Below are positions 46,191 through 59,003 of a DNA stretch of 64,000 nt, piece by piece. Numbering within the stretch: the stretch's first letter is position 1; the number at the start of each line of letters is the position of its first letter. The notes beneath the pieces were generated by a model. The model made no database searches. It had not been told where the DNA came from and worked only from the letters and a program-made list of their open reading frames with translations. The stretch is from Trifolium pratense (Eukaryota; Streptophyta; Magnoliopsida; Fabales; Fabaceae), in NCBI RefSeq assembly GCF_020283565.1, contig NC_060061.1:62001-126000 (forward strand). Direction: 5' to 3'. The translations under genes were made by a program, and so were the position numbers.

Positions 46191-47078
46191 CAATTCTCTT
46201 TTAACTCGGAAAATGTTGTTTTTATTTTTTTCTTAGTGTAAATTTTAGTTGAAAAATAGATTTTGGAATATTCTGCGTTAGAAGAAAAACTTGGGGGAAG
46301 AGAATTTTTCCATTTGTAATATATTTCTTAGCCCATGGAAAGAGATTTCCCTATTTTTCATTAAACCAATGTAATTAGGGTCTTTGATTTTTGGTAAGCG
46401 TCTGAATGTATCTCTATTCTCTACGACTTAGATCTTATGAGTCAACTATAAGCCTAATCATCGGCAGCGTGACATCAAAACATTTTATATACCGGATCTG
46501 ATTGGATCTCAAATGCGCAAATCTAAAAATTTAATTGAGAAATTTTTTAAAAGAGTCATGTTAGCAAGTATCCCAAAACGTCCAACTATTCTTATCAATC
46601 AATACATATAAAGAGAGCTTTTCTTCAAAATATACATAAAGTGCCAAAGCATGAACAAAGAACTAAAAAAAAAAGTATGAGCCAAGAGGTCCACACAGGC
46701 ACTATAATGCAACATAGCAATCAACGTGTGCTTATTACTAAATTTTAATTTATTTTCCCCCATAACCACAAATGTTCTTTTTCAGTTGTTGCTCTTTTTC
46801 TGGGGTCAAATAAATAAAACTTTAGCGAGCTATTCGATACGGGTGTTTAGAATTTAGCAACACCTCAATCTCAAATGCATTATTAAAAAGTCCAAAACCG
46901 AAAGCTTCTTTAAACCACTCACTCACTCACTTTTTTCATCTTCAAACTCAAACTCCATTTCACTACTTTGCTTTTTTCTCTATAGCCATTAACCATATCT
47001 GACATTCCACTCCTAATTCCCTTCTATACGTGCATACACACCTGTCACGTGCGACCCTTTAACCTAAAAGGATACCAA
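46191..47078. other. intergenic
   Basis: No gene seen. A cactcactcactcac run is near 46916. Confidence 0.5.
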
Positions 47079-47268
47079 CTCACTTGAGTTGATCCAGTGA
47101 TGTTGCCTTGGGACCTTAAAGCGTGCTCCTCTCAAAGTTTTTCAGGTTCGATTCTTCCTGGTGTTCTTTTCGGGGGCTAGTATAGAGCTAAAAAAACATT
47201 GGTTTTAATTGAGTCCCTGCAAGTGGACGGTGGAATTGATCCATCAAATTAGTTGATCCTTGAGCTAA
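47079..47268 (+). repeat. SINE-like tRNA-derived repeat
   Basis: Contains a box A-like ttgatccagtgatgttgcc and box B-like caggttcgattcttcc (about 47143), with a downstream body that carries gttgatcc in both halves. The first 75 bases look tRNA-like. No poly-A tail or target duplication is resolved. Confidence 0.45.
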
Positions 47269-48232
47269 TATGTTTAAACTTAATACACTACAATATATAA
47301 GTCTAAACTTGGTTACATGTTATTTCTCTTTAATTTGGTCTTCTATCATTTTTACATTTTTCACCTCTCATATGAAAAATGAAATTAATATAGATACAAA
47401 CATAGATATTTCTTATCATGCTTTCTCTGATGTGTCACAGAGTTACTCTGTCTGTGATATTATTAATACTATAGCTCTAGCTCCACAGTTTCATAGGAAT
47501 ATATGTAGTATGTGGAATTATGAATACTACAAATGTACTATACAATGTATGAAAAAATAAATTAAAACGCTAGAGTCAAGGAAAACAATTTAATATATGC
47601 TCTTTCTCTGATAATGCAAAGACAAACTTTATGAGACACTTTACCCGTATAGGGTATATAGCAGTAGTGTAATGCGACAAGAAAAAGAAGACTCAACTTA
47701 AAAGAGAAAGAATAATAAATTTGAAGGCAAAAAAACACATATAATGTTCAACAACCGGTCAAGTCTCTATTTTTTTTCACTGCCAAGAAGCTACAAGAGT
47801 AAAAATTCAAAGACCAATGAGTGAAGGAAAGTGGAATCCGAAGAGTGTGTATAGTGAAAAATGTTACTAATACTTAAAGTAGGGAAAGACAAATGTTTCT
47901 GGTCCTTAGAAGTATATAGAAGAAGCCTTGAAAGAAACATTTCACTTACATTTCGCTTTCATGGAATAATTCACATATATGCTTGTTCTTTTCATATCAA
48001 ACTTTATCAACATTATTATGCATAAGCTCGGACACATACATGAACACCTGACACGACACAAATACTAATATATTGACGCTGATCATAGTTTAAGAAAATG
48101 ACATAATTCAATACAATTATAAGTATTGTTATCAACTTATCATACGCGTGTCTGATACCGAGACACGTCTAATCTAAAGAGTGTCTGTGTTTGCACATTA
48201 TTGTTGTTATTATTCTGAATATTTTATGGGTC
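47269..48232. other. intergenic
   Basis: No gene is supported. Around 48025-48175 are gacacg/cgtgtc motifs in opposite orientations (acacctgacacgacac and tgtctgataccgagacacg), similar to 52800-52860, which suggests copies of a dispersed repeat. Confidence 0.4.
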
Positions 48233-48396
48233 ATGCTAACCGGTGCCCCCGGGGCACTGGTTAAAGAAACCAAAAAAGAAAATTTTAAAATTGAAAATAA
48301 CACTTTTTAGACTTTCGAGGCGTTGACTGCACAAATTTTAATATGATATTACTATATTTGGTTCCTTAAACAGTGTCCGGGGGCACTGTTTAGCAT
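48233..48396. mobile_element. MITE, 164 bp, related to the 42488 element
   Basis: Ends atgctaaccggtgcccc and its approximate complement ctgtttagcat. Inverted repeats extend about 40 bp, and each end is itself near-palindromic around gtgcccccggggcac. Same length and arrangement as 42488-42651 with different base content, so a family relationship is inferred from structure. Confidence 0.6.
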
Positions 48397-48894
48397 TTTC
48401 CATATTTTATTCCCATATATAAGGGTTATAATTTCCTTGTCTGCATCTGCATTACTGACAATTCATAAATACGGCAAGTATAGACTTATTATTATAAACC
48501 CTCTAGCTTGAAAAATGACTATGATAATGATAACAATCTTTTTCCATAAATCATTGTACTACATACTGTCTTGCACCTAAGTACAACTTAATTTATAATC
48601 AAGATGACTAATTAACCACAAATCGTACTTCAAAGACAATGGTATTTTTTTTATGAATGAATCAGTCATTTGTTGTCAGCTTCTTTTGTGTTAATACAGT
48701 ATCATTCAATTGGTCTTTTCATCTAGTTATGTTTGAATTGAAATGCAAATTATTGTGTTATATTCATTCAGCAAAGCCATAGAAATATGACTTTAACTTT
48801 TTACCCAATGAATAAAATGGTAAGGTACTACTGTAGTAAGCTCTATGATTTCTGTGTTGTGGTAGCATTAATTAATGTAACTGAAGCATGCAGA
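48397..48894. other. intergenic before assembly gap
   Basis: No gene seen. Ends at the run of N. Confidence 0.5.
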
Positions 48895-49394
48895 NNNNNN
48901 NNNNNNNNNNNNNNNNNNNNNNNNNNNNNNNNNNNNNNNNNNNNNNNNNNNNNNNNNNNNNNNNNNNNNNNNNNNNNNNNNNNNNNNNNNNNNNNNNNNN
49001 NNNNNNNNNNNNNNNNNNNNNNNNNNNNNNNNNNNNNNNNNNNNNNNNNNNNNNNNNNNNNNNNNNNNNNNNNNNNNNNNNNNNNNNNNNNNNNNNNNNN
49101 NNNNNNNNNNNNNNNNNNNNNNNNNNNNNNNNNNNNNNNNNNNNNNNNNNNNNNNNNNNNNNNNNNNNNNNNNNNNNNNNNNNNNNNNNNNNNNNNNNNN
49201 NNNNNNNNNNNNNNNNNNNNNNNNNNNNNNNNNNNNNNNNNNNNNNNNNNNNNNNNNNNNNNNNNNNNNNNNNNNNNNNNNNNNNNNNNNNNNNNNNNNN
49301 NNNNNNNNNNNNNNNNNNNNNNNNNNNNNNNNNNNNNNNNNNNNNNNNNNNNNNNNNNNNNNNNNNNNNNNNNNNNNNNNNNNNNNNNNNNNNN
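48895..49394. other. assembly gap (500 N)
   Basis: Exactly 500 undetermined bases, probably a placeholder length for a gap of unknown size. Nothing can be inferred across it. Confidence 0.99.
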
Positions 49395-50106
49395 TTTATT
49401 GTCACCAACCAAACCACAGTCTCTAATTTCGAATCCCTAGCTTAGCTATCATGTAGTACATTTTTCTATTGCACGTCTCTAGCTACCATACCATAGCATC
49501 GAATTACGTGATGATGGGAATGAAATTAATAAAGACTGTTTTTCGTGACGACATTTCTTCTATCCGGTTCTTTCTCTCATTTCTAGCTCCACCTTTTTTA
49601 CTTTTCTTCTCTTCTTTTCCCTTTCTTTTATAAAAATAAAAATATTTACATGGTCATAACTCATAAGTATGTGGTCTGTATTAGTATGATTAAATAGAGT
49701 GATCACTGACCACTTAAGACTTCCTAAGTAAAAACACATTAAAATTTCAATATCAATCTATATCCTGTGTATATAGGTAGCTTCTAGCTAGGTAGAAAAA
49801 GTACATAAATTTATGAAAAATAATTTGTTAATTATACTTGTCTGTCTTGTGGTTAGAAATTCTACCTTTAAGGTGAATAAATGGGATAATCTGAATTCAA
49901 ACTCTAACTCGCTACATAAATAATGCAATGTCTCTATGAACTGAGTTAAGTTTATGAGACAAAATTGAATTGTATCTAATATTATAGAATAAATTTATTA
50001 AGTTATAATTCATTTAACTTAAATTTTACTATGTAATAGGAATGGGACAAAGCCCTTCAAAAAAAAAATCATTGTTAATAAAATAGTGAAAATGATATTT
50101 TAAAAA
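49395..50106. other. intergenic with a SINE fragment
   Basis: No gene seen. A SINE fragment occupies about 49848-49968. Confidence 0.5.
49848..49968 (+). repeat. tRNA-derived SINE fragment
   Basis: Box A-like cttgtggttagaaattct, then box B-like gaattcaaactct, then aatgcaatg and gaactgagttaagttta as in the 12620 copy. Confidence 0.45.
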
Positions 50107-50290
50107 GAGTTTAATTGTAGTGCACCGTCGGTGTAATTTTTTTTTATACATACATCCAATGACGCGTTGCCACATCATTTAATGAATGTGACACATCATG
50201 TGTTTTTAATGACCATACATGATGTGTCTGTATATTATTGGACGCATGTGCAAAATATCTTTACACCGACGGTGCATATAAATTAAATTC
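50107..50290. mobile_element. MITE, about 184 bp (copy 1)
   Basis: Inverted ends: gagtttaattgtag then tgcaccgtcggtgtaa at the left, and ttacaccgacggtgca then aattaaattc at the right. The interior holds atccaatgacgcgttgcc and atcatgtgt / acatgatgtgtc in opposite orientations. A second copy with the same size is at 60797-60980. Confidence 0.75.
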
Positions 50291-50420
50291 TTTTAAAAAA
50301 CTACTACTTCAACCTTAAATACTATAAATATTAAATACTAGTCAAACTACAATTTGTCAAAAAACTTTGCGGTTAATGAAATAATAAAATTCACTGATGA
50401 CAATACACATTATTTACATA

Positions 50421-50675
50421 CTCTCTCCGCATTTTTATAAGAAATACTTTAAAAAAATCACAGATTAAGAAAACACATTTAACATAGTTATTTTAATTTA
50501 ATACTCTTATAAATTTAAATTTATTCTATATATATCCCTATTTAATTACTCTTTATTCAACTAACTTAATTATTTTTAAATTCTCTCTCATAATAATTAA
50601 TTAATTCAAAGTTTCTTATAAAAATGACCGAATTTTTTTCTCAAAGTGTTCCTTATAAAAAGGACCGATGAGAGT
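50421..50675. mobile_element. Stowaway-like MITE
   Basis: Left end ctctctccgcatttttataag and right end cttataaaaaggaccgatgagag are approximate inverted repeats, flanked by TA on both sides (50419-50420, 50676-50677). TA target and a CTCYCTCCG-type terminus are the classic Stowaway (Tc1/mariner) signature. Confidence 0.7.
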
Positions 50676-50677
50676 AT

Positions 50678-53600
50678 TACAAAAATATTTCTCTATATTT
50701 AAGATTTTTTTATAAATAAAATAAGAAATACTACTTCCGTCTCAAAATAATTGTCCATTTAACTATTGTACATTTGCCGATACACAATTTTGATCTTTAA
50801 TATCTTTAGTTTGCATTATTAAAAATTATGAAAAATTGATATTTTTATAATACTCATCAAGACAACTCTAACAAAATCTCATATATTAATATTTCTCTTT
50901 ATACCTTAGAAAAAAATGGTCAAAATAATTTATATGAATAGTGCCGGTTAAATCGTGGCAATTATTTTTAAAAAAAAACATTATTTTAACCTTATAAATG
51001 CGGTGAACATTTGTGTCAAATTAGTCACACCATATATACAAGCACACTTGAGCCTATAATTACAGCATTTCATTGTAACTAATTTAATCCGTTGGATTTT
51101 TAATAGGCAATTGAGATCATTGTATTATCACATGAAACTGCTCTAATTAAATTCATATAGAGCAGAAAATCATATAGGACTAGGAGTATGCTGGCCGCTA
51201 GTAGTAATCTTTACTCACTAGCTAGCTCACAAATTCTAGCTCTAGTAACTAACACCGATGTTGTTTAACTTTTCCTCACTTTTAAGTTTAGTTTTTACAT
51301 TGAGCCTCCAACTTTGGTTCTTTTATGGCTCGGCTTAGTCCAGCTGATGTCTCCAGGTGATTGAATTATTGACCCTAAAAAAGTTTCCATTAAGAACCTG
51401 GGCAATTTTTTTACAGCTTTTCCACCTCCTTTTTTATTATAAAATAATATAATTAATCCCCAATTAATCATAAATTTTCTTTACTTTCCTTTTTCCTATC
51501 TCATCACACCCATACCGTATTATATCATGTGTAACATAAGTTCCTCATGTATCCAAATTTCAAGGTACATGCATATAAAAATCCGAGAATGAATTCTCTT
51601 CATTAAAAAATAAATTGAGGAAATAATATTTGTATTTAGACATTTGGATTAAAAACACGTGAGAATATTTTAATTATAAAAAAATAAAGAAAAGTTAATC
51701 AAAGGTCAAAAAGTAACAATTGAGAAAAATTGAGGAAAAATAAATTGAGAGAATCCTTTCTCATAAAAGTACATCAAAATTTGCAACACAATTTATTTTT
51801 CGTCAATATATCCTTCATGTGTAATTATTAGAATATATATTATATAATAAATATTTTATAAAAAATATACTACATACTTTTTTTTTTGACTAAGTATACA
51901 TACTTATACATTGGCAATATACATTCCGTACTACATTACATATATTTTATGATTTGAAAGAAAAGAGGAGGTTGAAGAAAGTTGGATGAAAACCATAGAG
52001 GATAATAATTGGGCAGTGAGGATTCAAATAATGAAAATGAGAAGTGCATTGATTCTGTGATTATAAGTGAAAGTAAAAAGAGTAGGGACGAAGAAGCAGA
52101 TAGAGGGCCAAAAGCAAAACAATGGGAGAATGATGACTAATTATATTGGATAGATATCACAACTGATTATTTTGATAATGCCTATGATTTTCATTATTGG
52201 AAAAACAAAGCTAAACTGTCTTGGTTCCCCACTCACAATGTAATTATTTCTTACTTTACAATTTTCTTTGCTTTTCTCATTATATTAAATCTAAAAGTTG
52301 TTCAACATCCAAGTTAAGCTTAGGAGAGAAGCTCAAAATTATTTACCCCATATTAAGTATAAAAGGAAGCAAAGTATATATTTGATTATCTTGGAGGGTT
52401 TAGTTATTTAAAATTAAAAGTTTTAGACATAAAGTATATTTTAATTTATAAATAACAAGTACATAACATAGTTTAGAGCTTCGATTAGAAAAGTACGTTT
52501 GGTGATCTAGCTAGCTAGTACTTAATTTCATAATTTCTTTTTAGTACAATAAAATTCCAAAACTTGTCACATGTTAGTAACTTTGAAATTAATGGGTAAC
52601 ACTTTACACAAAAAAGGAAGAAGAAATAGCATTTCCCTTAATTCATTGATAAGAAAATTTTACAAATGTAGGCATAAGTTAGTAATTTTATTGTTAGTAA
52701 ATTTATTAACAATGTAAGGTAAATTTATTTTCCTATAAACTTTTAGTAAATTTTATCTAATAGTATATTATGCCTAGCTACATGTGACAAGTTTTGTATA
52801 CCTCTCCGATACGTATCTAAAAGTATAGACACGTATCGGTGTCAGATACATATCTGACGTGATAGTTGAACAATTTTGAAGTATTGGGGTTTCATAGTCA
52901 TCTCGTGTCTTGAAAAATATTAAATAAATTACTTCAAGAAAAACCCTCATTTTCATAGTACAAGAAAAGGCCTCATATTATATTTTACTAATTTTAGAAC
53001 TCAAATTAACAAAATCTCATAAAAAAACTAATATAGTCTCAACAATTATTAAATCAATTGCCTTTATTATCAATTAATATTAAATTAAATACTTATATTT
53101 AAATCAAATTTCCTCTTATTATCCTAATTGAAAAAAAAAAAATTAAATATATTTTTTTTGAACAAGCCAAAATGATATATATATATATAAAAGAGCTTCC
53201 GTCAGCACAAGACGTGCCAAGAAAAACTAAGAATAGTTACAAGAGAGTCAATATATAAAAATCATAACAAACTATACAAGGCCCAAACAAAACAAATGAC
53301 TAGACATAAGCTAAAGAATTACTCGATGGTTTCAACCACCTATAAGAAAAATGTTTGATATTGTCCAACATGTGCCGCAATGAATTCGCCAAGCTAAAGT
53401 TAATTAAATACTTATTTTATATTTATTTAACCACCAAATTTTTAAACACTAAAAATTTAACCAGTTAAATCATCCGCCATGAGACATACATAAGCTATTA
53501 ATTGAGACGAAATTTTAGAGATATTTATCTAAAATCAGTATGAATGTATATAAGTCATATTTCAAAACCTAATTATAAGTGGGAATAAGTGGGAAGTGGT

Positions 53601-54979
53601 AGTTTTTACTAGTCACACCCTATGTTAAATTTTTCTTCATATATTCATGCAAGTAATTCAGTAATTAAGTACATGCATGTGAATAATTTTTTCAATATTA
53701 CTGTACAATTTACTCCCACACATGAATAAAGTGAGAACAGAAAAAATAAACAGTTGATAGAAGCAGTTTCAAGTCCCGATAATCAAATAAGAAACCATAA
53801 TCAATTAATGGATTCCATCCATCCATCCATCTATGATCTATCCACACCACTAGTCTAGAAAACGTGAAGAAGACAACTATCTGGCAAATTGTAAACAATC
53901 ATGCATACATATACACCCCCTTGTTCTTTCTTCTTCTTCTTTTCTGTTCTTTCTTTCTTCTAAAACTTTTCTTTATTCTCAAATTCCTAGTTCACACCCC
54001 CCCACCCACCTGACACAGTACTCTCAATATTACTGCAACATTTCAGCGGCTGACATGGTAACAGACAGACACACACCAATGATCTGTGTGTGTGAGTGTA
54101 TTAGTGGATGTGTATTACTATTACTACTCTCGTGAATCTTTTTTTGTTTTTTTCTGTTCAAAAACACTTATTTATTACCACTACCTTATTCCCTTGTTCA
54201 TGTTACGTGCATATTTATAGGAATTCTATTTTTTTTTATGCAACAAAACAAATTAACCCTTCTCTGTTCTCTCTTGTTCCAATATCAAATTTAACGTACC
54301 TACACCCCTGCCCAATTTTTCTGTCTTTTTCCTCACTCTTATTGTGTTTCCAATCTAAATCGAATCTCATGTTTTTACTTACAACAATAAAAGCAGGGGA
54401 AATTAAATTAAATTAAATTAAACAATTTCATTTTCATGGACATGGAAAGTTTTTTGTGTCGTCATGTTATTATACTTGTATTATCTATCCTTATTCAAAT
54501 TTCTTTTTGAAGAATTGTTGATTACATTGGCTTGACCGGAACAGAATTCATAGACCTAATTACGTGATTATATTAAGTGGGGTCCATTTATGTGTCTACC
54601 CTTATTTTTGCACTTAAAAGGGTAATTTAGTCAGAGAATTTTTATAAGGACGCATGTTATCGTTATCAACAACGTACGAGTACATAAGTTAGTCTAATTT
54701 TTTTTTTTTTTGACAAACATAATAAGTTAGTCTTGAAACTAACTAGCTAGGACCAACCTAAATATCTGACTAATGACAAATTATGTTATGGGAACCAGCA
54801 AAAAATTTGGTCAAAACACTGGCTAGGAAAAACTACAAGGTTCATTTTTGACTAAAAATCCAGTAGTATAAAATTTTCGATATTTTATCAATGTAGAAGC
54901 TTAATTTTATAGCTTCTTCAAAATCAATCTAAAATCATATTTAGACGTGATTTTCAATCATCAAAAGTGAAATTAATTA
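50678..54979. other. long intergenic AT-rich region
   Basis: No gene is supported across 4.3 kb. Present are a Stowaway-like half at about 50735-50760 (tacttccgtctcaaaataa) with no clear partner, a repeat at about 52800-52860 with cgtatc and gacacg inverted motifs, a TA-bounded island at about 53173-53400, a C-rich microtract near 53995, an attaaattaaa tandem run near 54400 and T- or A-runs. Short open frames show no family features. Confidence 0.5.
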
Positions 54980-55069
54980 AGTCACTAGAATTGGTGTAGT
55001 GGTGAGGAGTTTGGGTAGTATGTTGTAGGTTATGAATTCGATTCCCAGCTCATTGTAAATAAAAAAAAA
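54980..55069 (+). mobile_element. very short tRNA-derived SINE (or tRNA retropseudogene), 90 bp
   Basis: A body of about 80 bases with box A-like ttggtgtagtggtgagg and box B-like gaattcgattcccagc ends in a run of 11-12 A. It is flanked by a perfect 15-bp direct duplication, aagtgaaattaatta, at 54965-54979 and 55070-55084. Target duplication of this length plus a poly-A tail is the signature of LINE-mediated retroposition. The body is barely longer than a tRNA, so it either lacks the usual SINE 3' tail or is a retroposed tRNA-like RNA. Confidence 0.8.
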
Positions 55070-55084
55070 AAGTGAAATTAATTA

Positions 55085-56263
55085 TATGCTTAATGTGCAT
55101 TTTTTAATTCAATAAATAAGTTTTAGTAAAATTTCTTGGCAAAATGAAATAGTATGGTTTTAGTTCTTATTTCTAAATTTCGGATTTTAATCTCCTGTTT
55201 CAAAAATTTGGTGCTTCTTTTTCCCAACAACTTAGCTTTAGACTTATTTTTCATGACATTGAATTACATTTAATGAAGTGATATTAATGATTTGAACAAG
55301 AAATAATGAAACTTGAAGAGAAAAAGTGCAAGAGGATTTTTGGTGTACAAACTAGTATCATGAGTTCAAATATGATAGTCTCGTGAGTCGATTATGAATG
55401 GTCAAAATTTTGAATATAGAAGAGTGGTGACTCGTATACATCTAATGTCTTAAAGTTATTAGCATAATATGTGGGGTATGATGTTTTGTTGGTCTTGAAA
55501 TATTGGTTTGTTGTTACTCTTGACGCTTCTTTTAATTGATTTCTCCAACAAAGTGGAATCCTCATATAAAAAGTCTCTTTGTCGGTGTAGTTAGAAGAAT
55601 TGTTTTGTCGTTAAAAAAATATATTTATAAATTTATATGATTTAAAAAAAAAATCGCATCTATAATTCCATTTCAGCAGCTAACAATGATGTGAGTAAAC
55701 TTGGTTAGAAAGAAATTAGTGAGATCCCACATATTAAGAAAATGAATCTCTCTATTAAACAAAGACTCATTTTCCTCACAAGTTGACAGATTCAACCGAT
55801 CCTACCGGGCCACCACCAATTAATATCACTGCCAATATTCATCCAACAAAACAAACAAACAAATAAATAAACTCACTTCATTCACAACCTTCTCTTGCTA
55901 GGTTCTTCTTCACACTCTCTCTACACGTTGAAGAGCCAAGAAGATTCTATTCTAATTTCTAAAATACAGTGAAAGTGAACAAAAACCCCACCTCCTATCA
56001 CATGACCACCGCCGGTACCTTTCAATAAAAATCATATTTCTTATTATTGGACAAACGGTAATTTCAAGGAGAGACAACTTCAAAACACACACCCAATACG
56101 GATAAACCATTACTATTATTTTTTCCAAATTAAAAGTGCAGATTAAACTAAGTAATGTAGTAGGCTTAGGCTGCCCAACATCTTACTTATGTTAATTTAA
56201 TTATAGATGGACCCTTCTCTTATAAACATTGATTAATCATTCTGAGAGCTAAAAGATATAAAA
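55085..56263. other. intergenic
   Basis: No gene seen. A pyrimidine-rich stretch near 55880-55930 and a caaacaaacaaataaataaa tandem run near 55851 are the only distinctive parts. Confidence 0.5.
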
Positions 56264-56265
56264 TA

Positions 56266-56393
56266 CTCTCACTGTCTCAAAATATAAGCAAAAATTGGTC
56301 AACAAAAGTGAATGTATTTGGTTCAAATATTTAACCAAATACATTAAGTTTTTTTGACTCATTTTTACTTATATTTTGGGATGGAGAGGATAG
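56266..56393. mobile_element. Stowaway-like MITE, 128 bp
   Basis: Left end ctctcactgtctcaaaatat and right end atattttgggatggagagga are inverted repeats that continue inward (aagcaaaaa / tttttactt). TA flanks on both sides (56264-56265 and 56394-56395). The interior forms a long hairpin around tgtatttggttcaaa and tttaaccaaatacatt. Confidence 0.75.
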
Positions 56394-56790
56394 TAATATT
56401 CAACTTTGTCTCTGCCTTTCGCAAAATTGACAACTTAGTCCTCTAAATTAACGAAATTCTACGCTAGTCCCTTAATTTTCATAACGCCAATTAAATTAGT
56501 CCCTCCGTCATCCCAAATTAGTTAACTTTGCCGACGTGACACGTTATCTTAAACGTGGTAAATCTCATGGACTACATTGAAACATTAACATTTTCTATTA
56601 AGTAGTTGAGATTTGCCACGTGTGCATTAACGTGCTATGTCAGCACATTTAAATCTGTTAGTTAACCGAAGATGAGAGAAGGACTAGTTTGAATGACGTT
56701 TTGAAAACTGAGGGACCAATGTAGGATTTCGTTAAATTAGAAGACTAAATTGTCAATTTTGTGAAAGTAAAGGATTCAATTGGATATTAC
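56394..56790. mobile_element. long-TIR MITE, about 397 bp
   Basis: The left end (atattcaactttgtc, gcaaaattgacaacttagtc, aacgaaattctac) recurs inverted at the right end (gtaggatttcgtt, actaaattgtcaattttg, ttcaattggatatt), for about 130 bp of imperfect inverted repeat. The interior holds tgccgacgtgacacg and gccacgtgtgc. It directly abuts the Stowaway-like element to its left. The target duplication is not certain. Confidence 0.65.
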
Positions 56791-58964
56791 TAGTAACTAA
56801 GTAGAAAATTATAGCATTTCCCTATACGACAAAGCCACTTAGGTTCTCCTTCTGTCTTTTTGTGGACTTTCTCGTTTCCCAATTTTACCCCTTCTTCAAT
56901 TTTCTTGAAAACAAACATTTATTTTTTGAGGAGTGTTATTTGAACAATTTTTTTTACACAAATTTTGGGACAATTTTTCCTTTTCTCTTTTCTTATTCGA
57001 CAAAAACAATATAGAGAGAAAAAGGAAGAGAGAGAATAAGGATATAATGTGAGTATGAAAGAGAAAGTTGTCAAAAAATTGTCTAAAAAAGTTGTTCAAA
57101 TAACATTTCTCTTATTTTTTAGTACAAAGAAACAAATATATTTTTACAGACAAATGAGTTTAACTCGATGCTTGATAGATCAACCATTTAATTTTACCAA
57201 ATATTTAATTTTGATTAAGTTTGCCTTAAATTATAACTAGTTTTTCAAATATAAGTTTGCTACTCTAATGAGTAAGATAAAATTGGCAATATAAAAAACA
57301 TCGATATAATAGACTAGATATTCCTTTACTTAATCACATGCTCTAAAATTTGAGATTCAGAATGGGGCAAACATCAAAAAAGCATATTTTGACTTATTGA
57401 AGAGTGATGACAAAGGGAACCTAGTTAGCCTCTTTGTTTATAAGATCACATCCCTAGCTAGTACCACCTACCATTTATCCTAGAGGTTAGACTTGCACTT
57501 TAATTTTTTCTACATAAGTCAGAATTAATATGTCCATTATTATTGATCTTGATCACACACTTGCAAAAGTTACTTAGAAAAATTGCAATAGGTATATAAA
57601 TTAACAAATTGTGGGTAATTTTTTATATGTTTAGGCATAAAATTAAACATATACATATATTTGCAAAAGTTGATTGCATAATTGATCAAAACAAAAAAGT
57701 TATATAAAAGGGTGAAATTTAGATAAAGATTATTGGTTTGCATGTAAAAGTTAATTTATCACGGGAAAGAAATTGTAAAGCAACTTCATCAAAAAATATT
57801 ATTTAAGACATCTACTCTATAGTGTAAATGCATGGCATGTCAAATTTCTAAAAAAAATGAACATACTTTAGAGTTACATTAAAAGGAGAGAATTGAACAA
57901 CAACGGAGGTCTTTTCCTTCTCTTCCACTCAAACCTTTTATTTCTCCTTTCCCCCTTTTCCTATCTCTTTATTTTTATCTTTTTCCTTTCTTAAAGTTAT
58001 TTCCATCATACAACTTCTACGACGTGAAAATTATTAAAGATCCTTCTATTTATGTGAAATGATGACCTAGATACTTTGCCTCGTATGATATTTCATATAT
58101 AGAATAAGAATAGAACGTAGTATATTCATATTCTATACCACCTAACGGATCAATTCATCACACACCAAACACTAACCATCTTTTCGTGATTTAATTATTA
58201 ATTAAAGAGAAAAGTAAGAGAAGTTATTAGACAATTCATTTGATAATGATGTTGGGCCTAAGAACTTTTGTTTTTAAAAAACAAACTTTTAATTTTATGG
58301 ATGATCAAGAACATTCACATATGTGCATGGCCGACCTCGCATGTCAAGTTGCGGGGCCCAAATTATGTTTTCAGTACAATTAATTATTTTGATGTCTATA
58401 CTTGAACTAAACATGATTAACCAAAAAAGTCTAAATCACCGAATGTTCGTAAAGACATAGTAGAGATAAGTATTAGAGTTTACCTCGGGACTCAACATTA
58501 CAAAATCGGTTATATATAATTTTGAATGATTAAGTAATTTTCATATAAGATAGGTGAGATGTATTCCAATCTTCATAATTTGAGGGTATTTATTAATTAA
58601 TTAATTAACAAGAACAAGTCACATAAATAAATTTATATGTGCTATCCGCAACTAACTTGTAACCAACTTTTATTTCACATGACTGTTCAAAAAAAACTTT
58701 TATTTCACATGCATATGATTTGTTCTCATTCGTTGATGACTAAATATCCTCAAATTATGAGGGGGTTTGTACTCAACTAACAATTCTTACTGCGCCCCTC
58801 ATGTCAAGATTAAAAAGAGAACTATCCTTACATAAATTTATTCTAAATCATATTTCATAAAATATGAAACTCTTCACGAAAAACAATTTATATTTAATTT
58901 AGAAATAGCAAGAACTCAAAAAAAAAAAAAACACAAAGAAATAGCTAGTGAAATGTCATGTAAC
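56791..58964. other. intergenic AT-rich region
   Basis: No gene is supported. An inverted match is visible around 56932-57110: the left part ttatttgaacaattttttt and the right part aaaagttgttcaaataaca face each other, suggesting a 180-bp hairpin-forming element. Confidence 0.45.
56935..57108. repeat. inverted-repeat element (possible small MITE)
   Basis: From agtgttatttgaacaatttt at the left and aaaagttgttcaaataacat at the right, the arms pair for about 55 bases with a few mismatches (ttttttacacaaattttgg against aaaaaattgtctaaaaaag, and tttttccttttctc against gagaaagttg). The core is agag/ctct-rich. A short flank match is possible but not clear. Confidence 0.5.
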
Positions 58965-59003
58965 TGATCAATTGCACTTACATCATGTAAGTGCAATTGA
59001 TCA
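58965..59003. repeat. perfect 18-bp inverted repeat with 3-base loop
   Basis: Left arm tgatcaattgcacttaca (58965-58982), loop tca, right arm its exact complement (58986-59003). As RNA or single-stranded DNA this folds to a perfect 18-bp hairpin. It could be a MITE relic or a replication slippage product. Confidence 0.85.

Noticed and set aside
48787..49445. Long open frames across the N run
   Set aside because: They exist only because undetermined bases are read as open; not genes.
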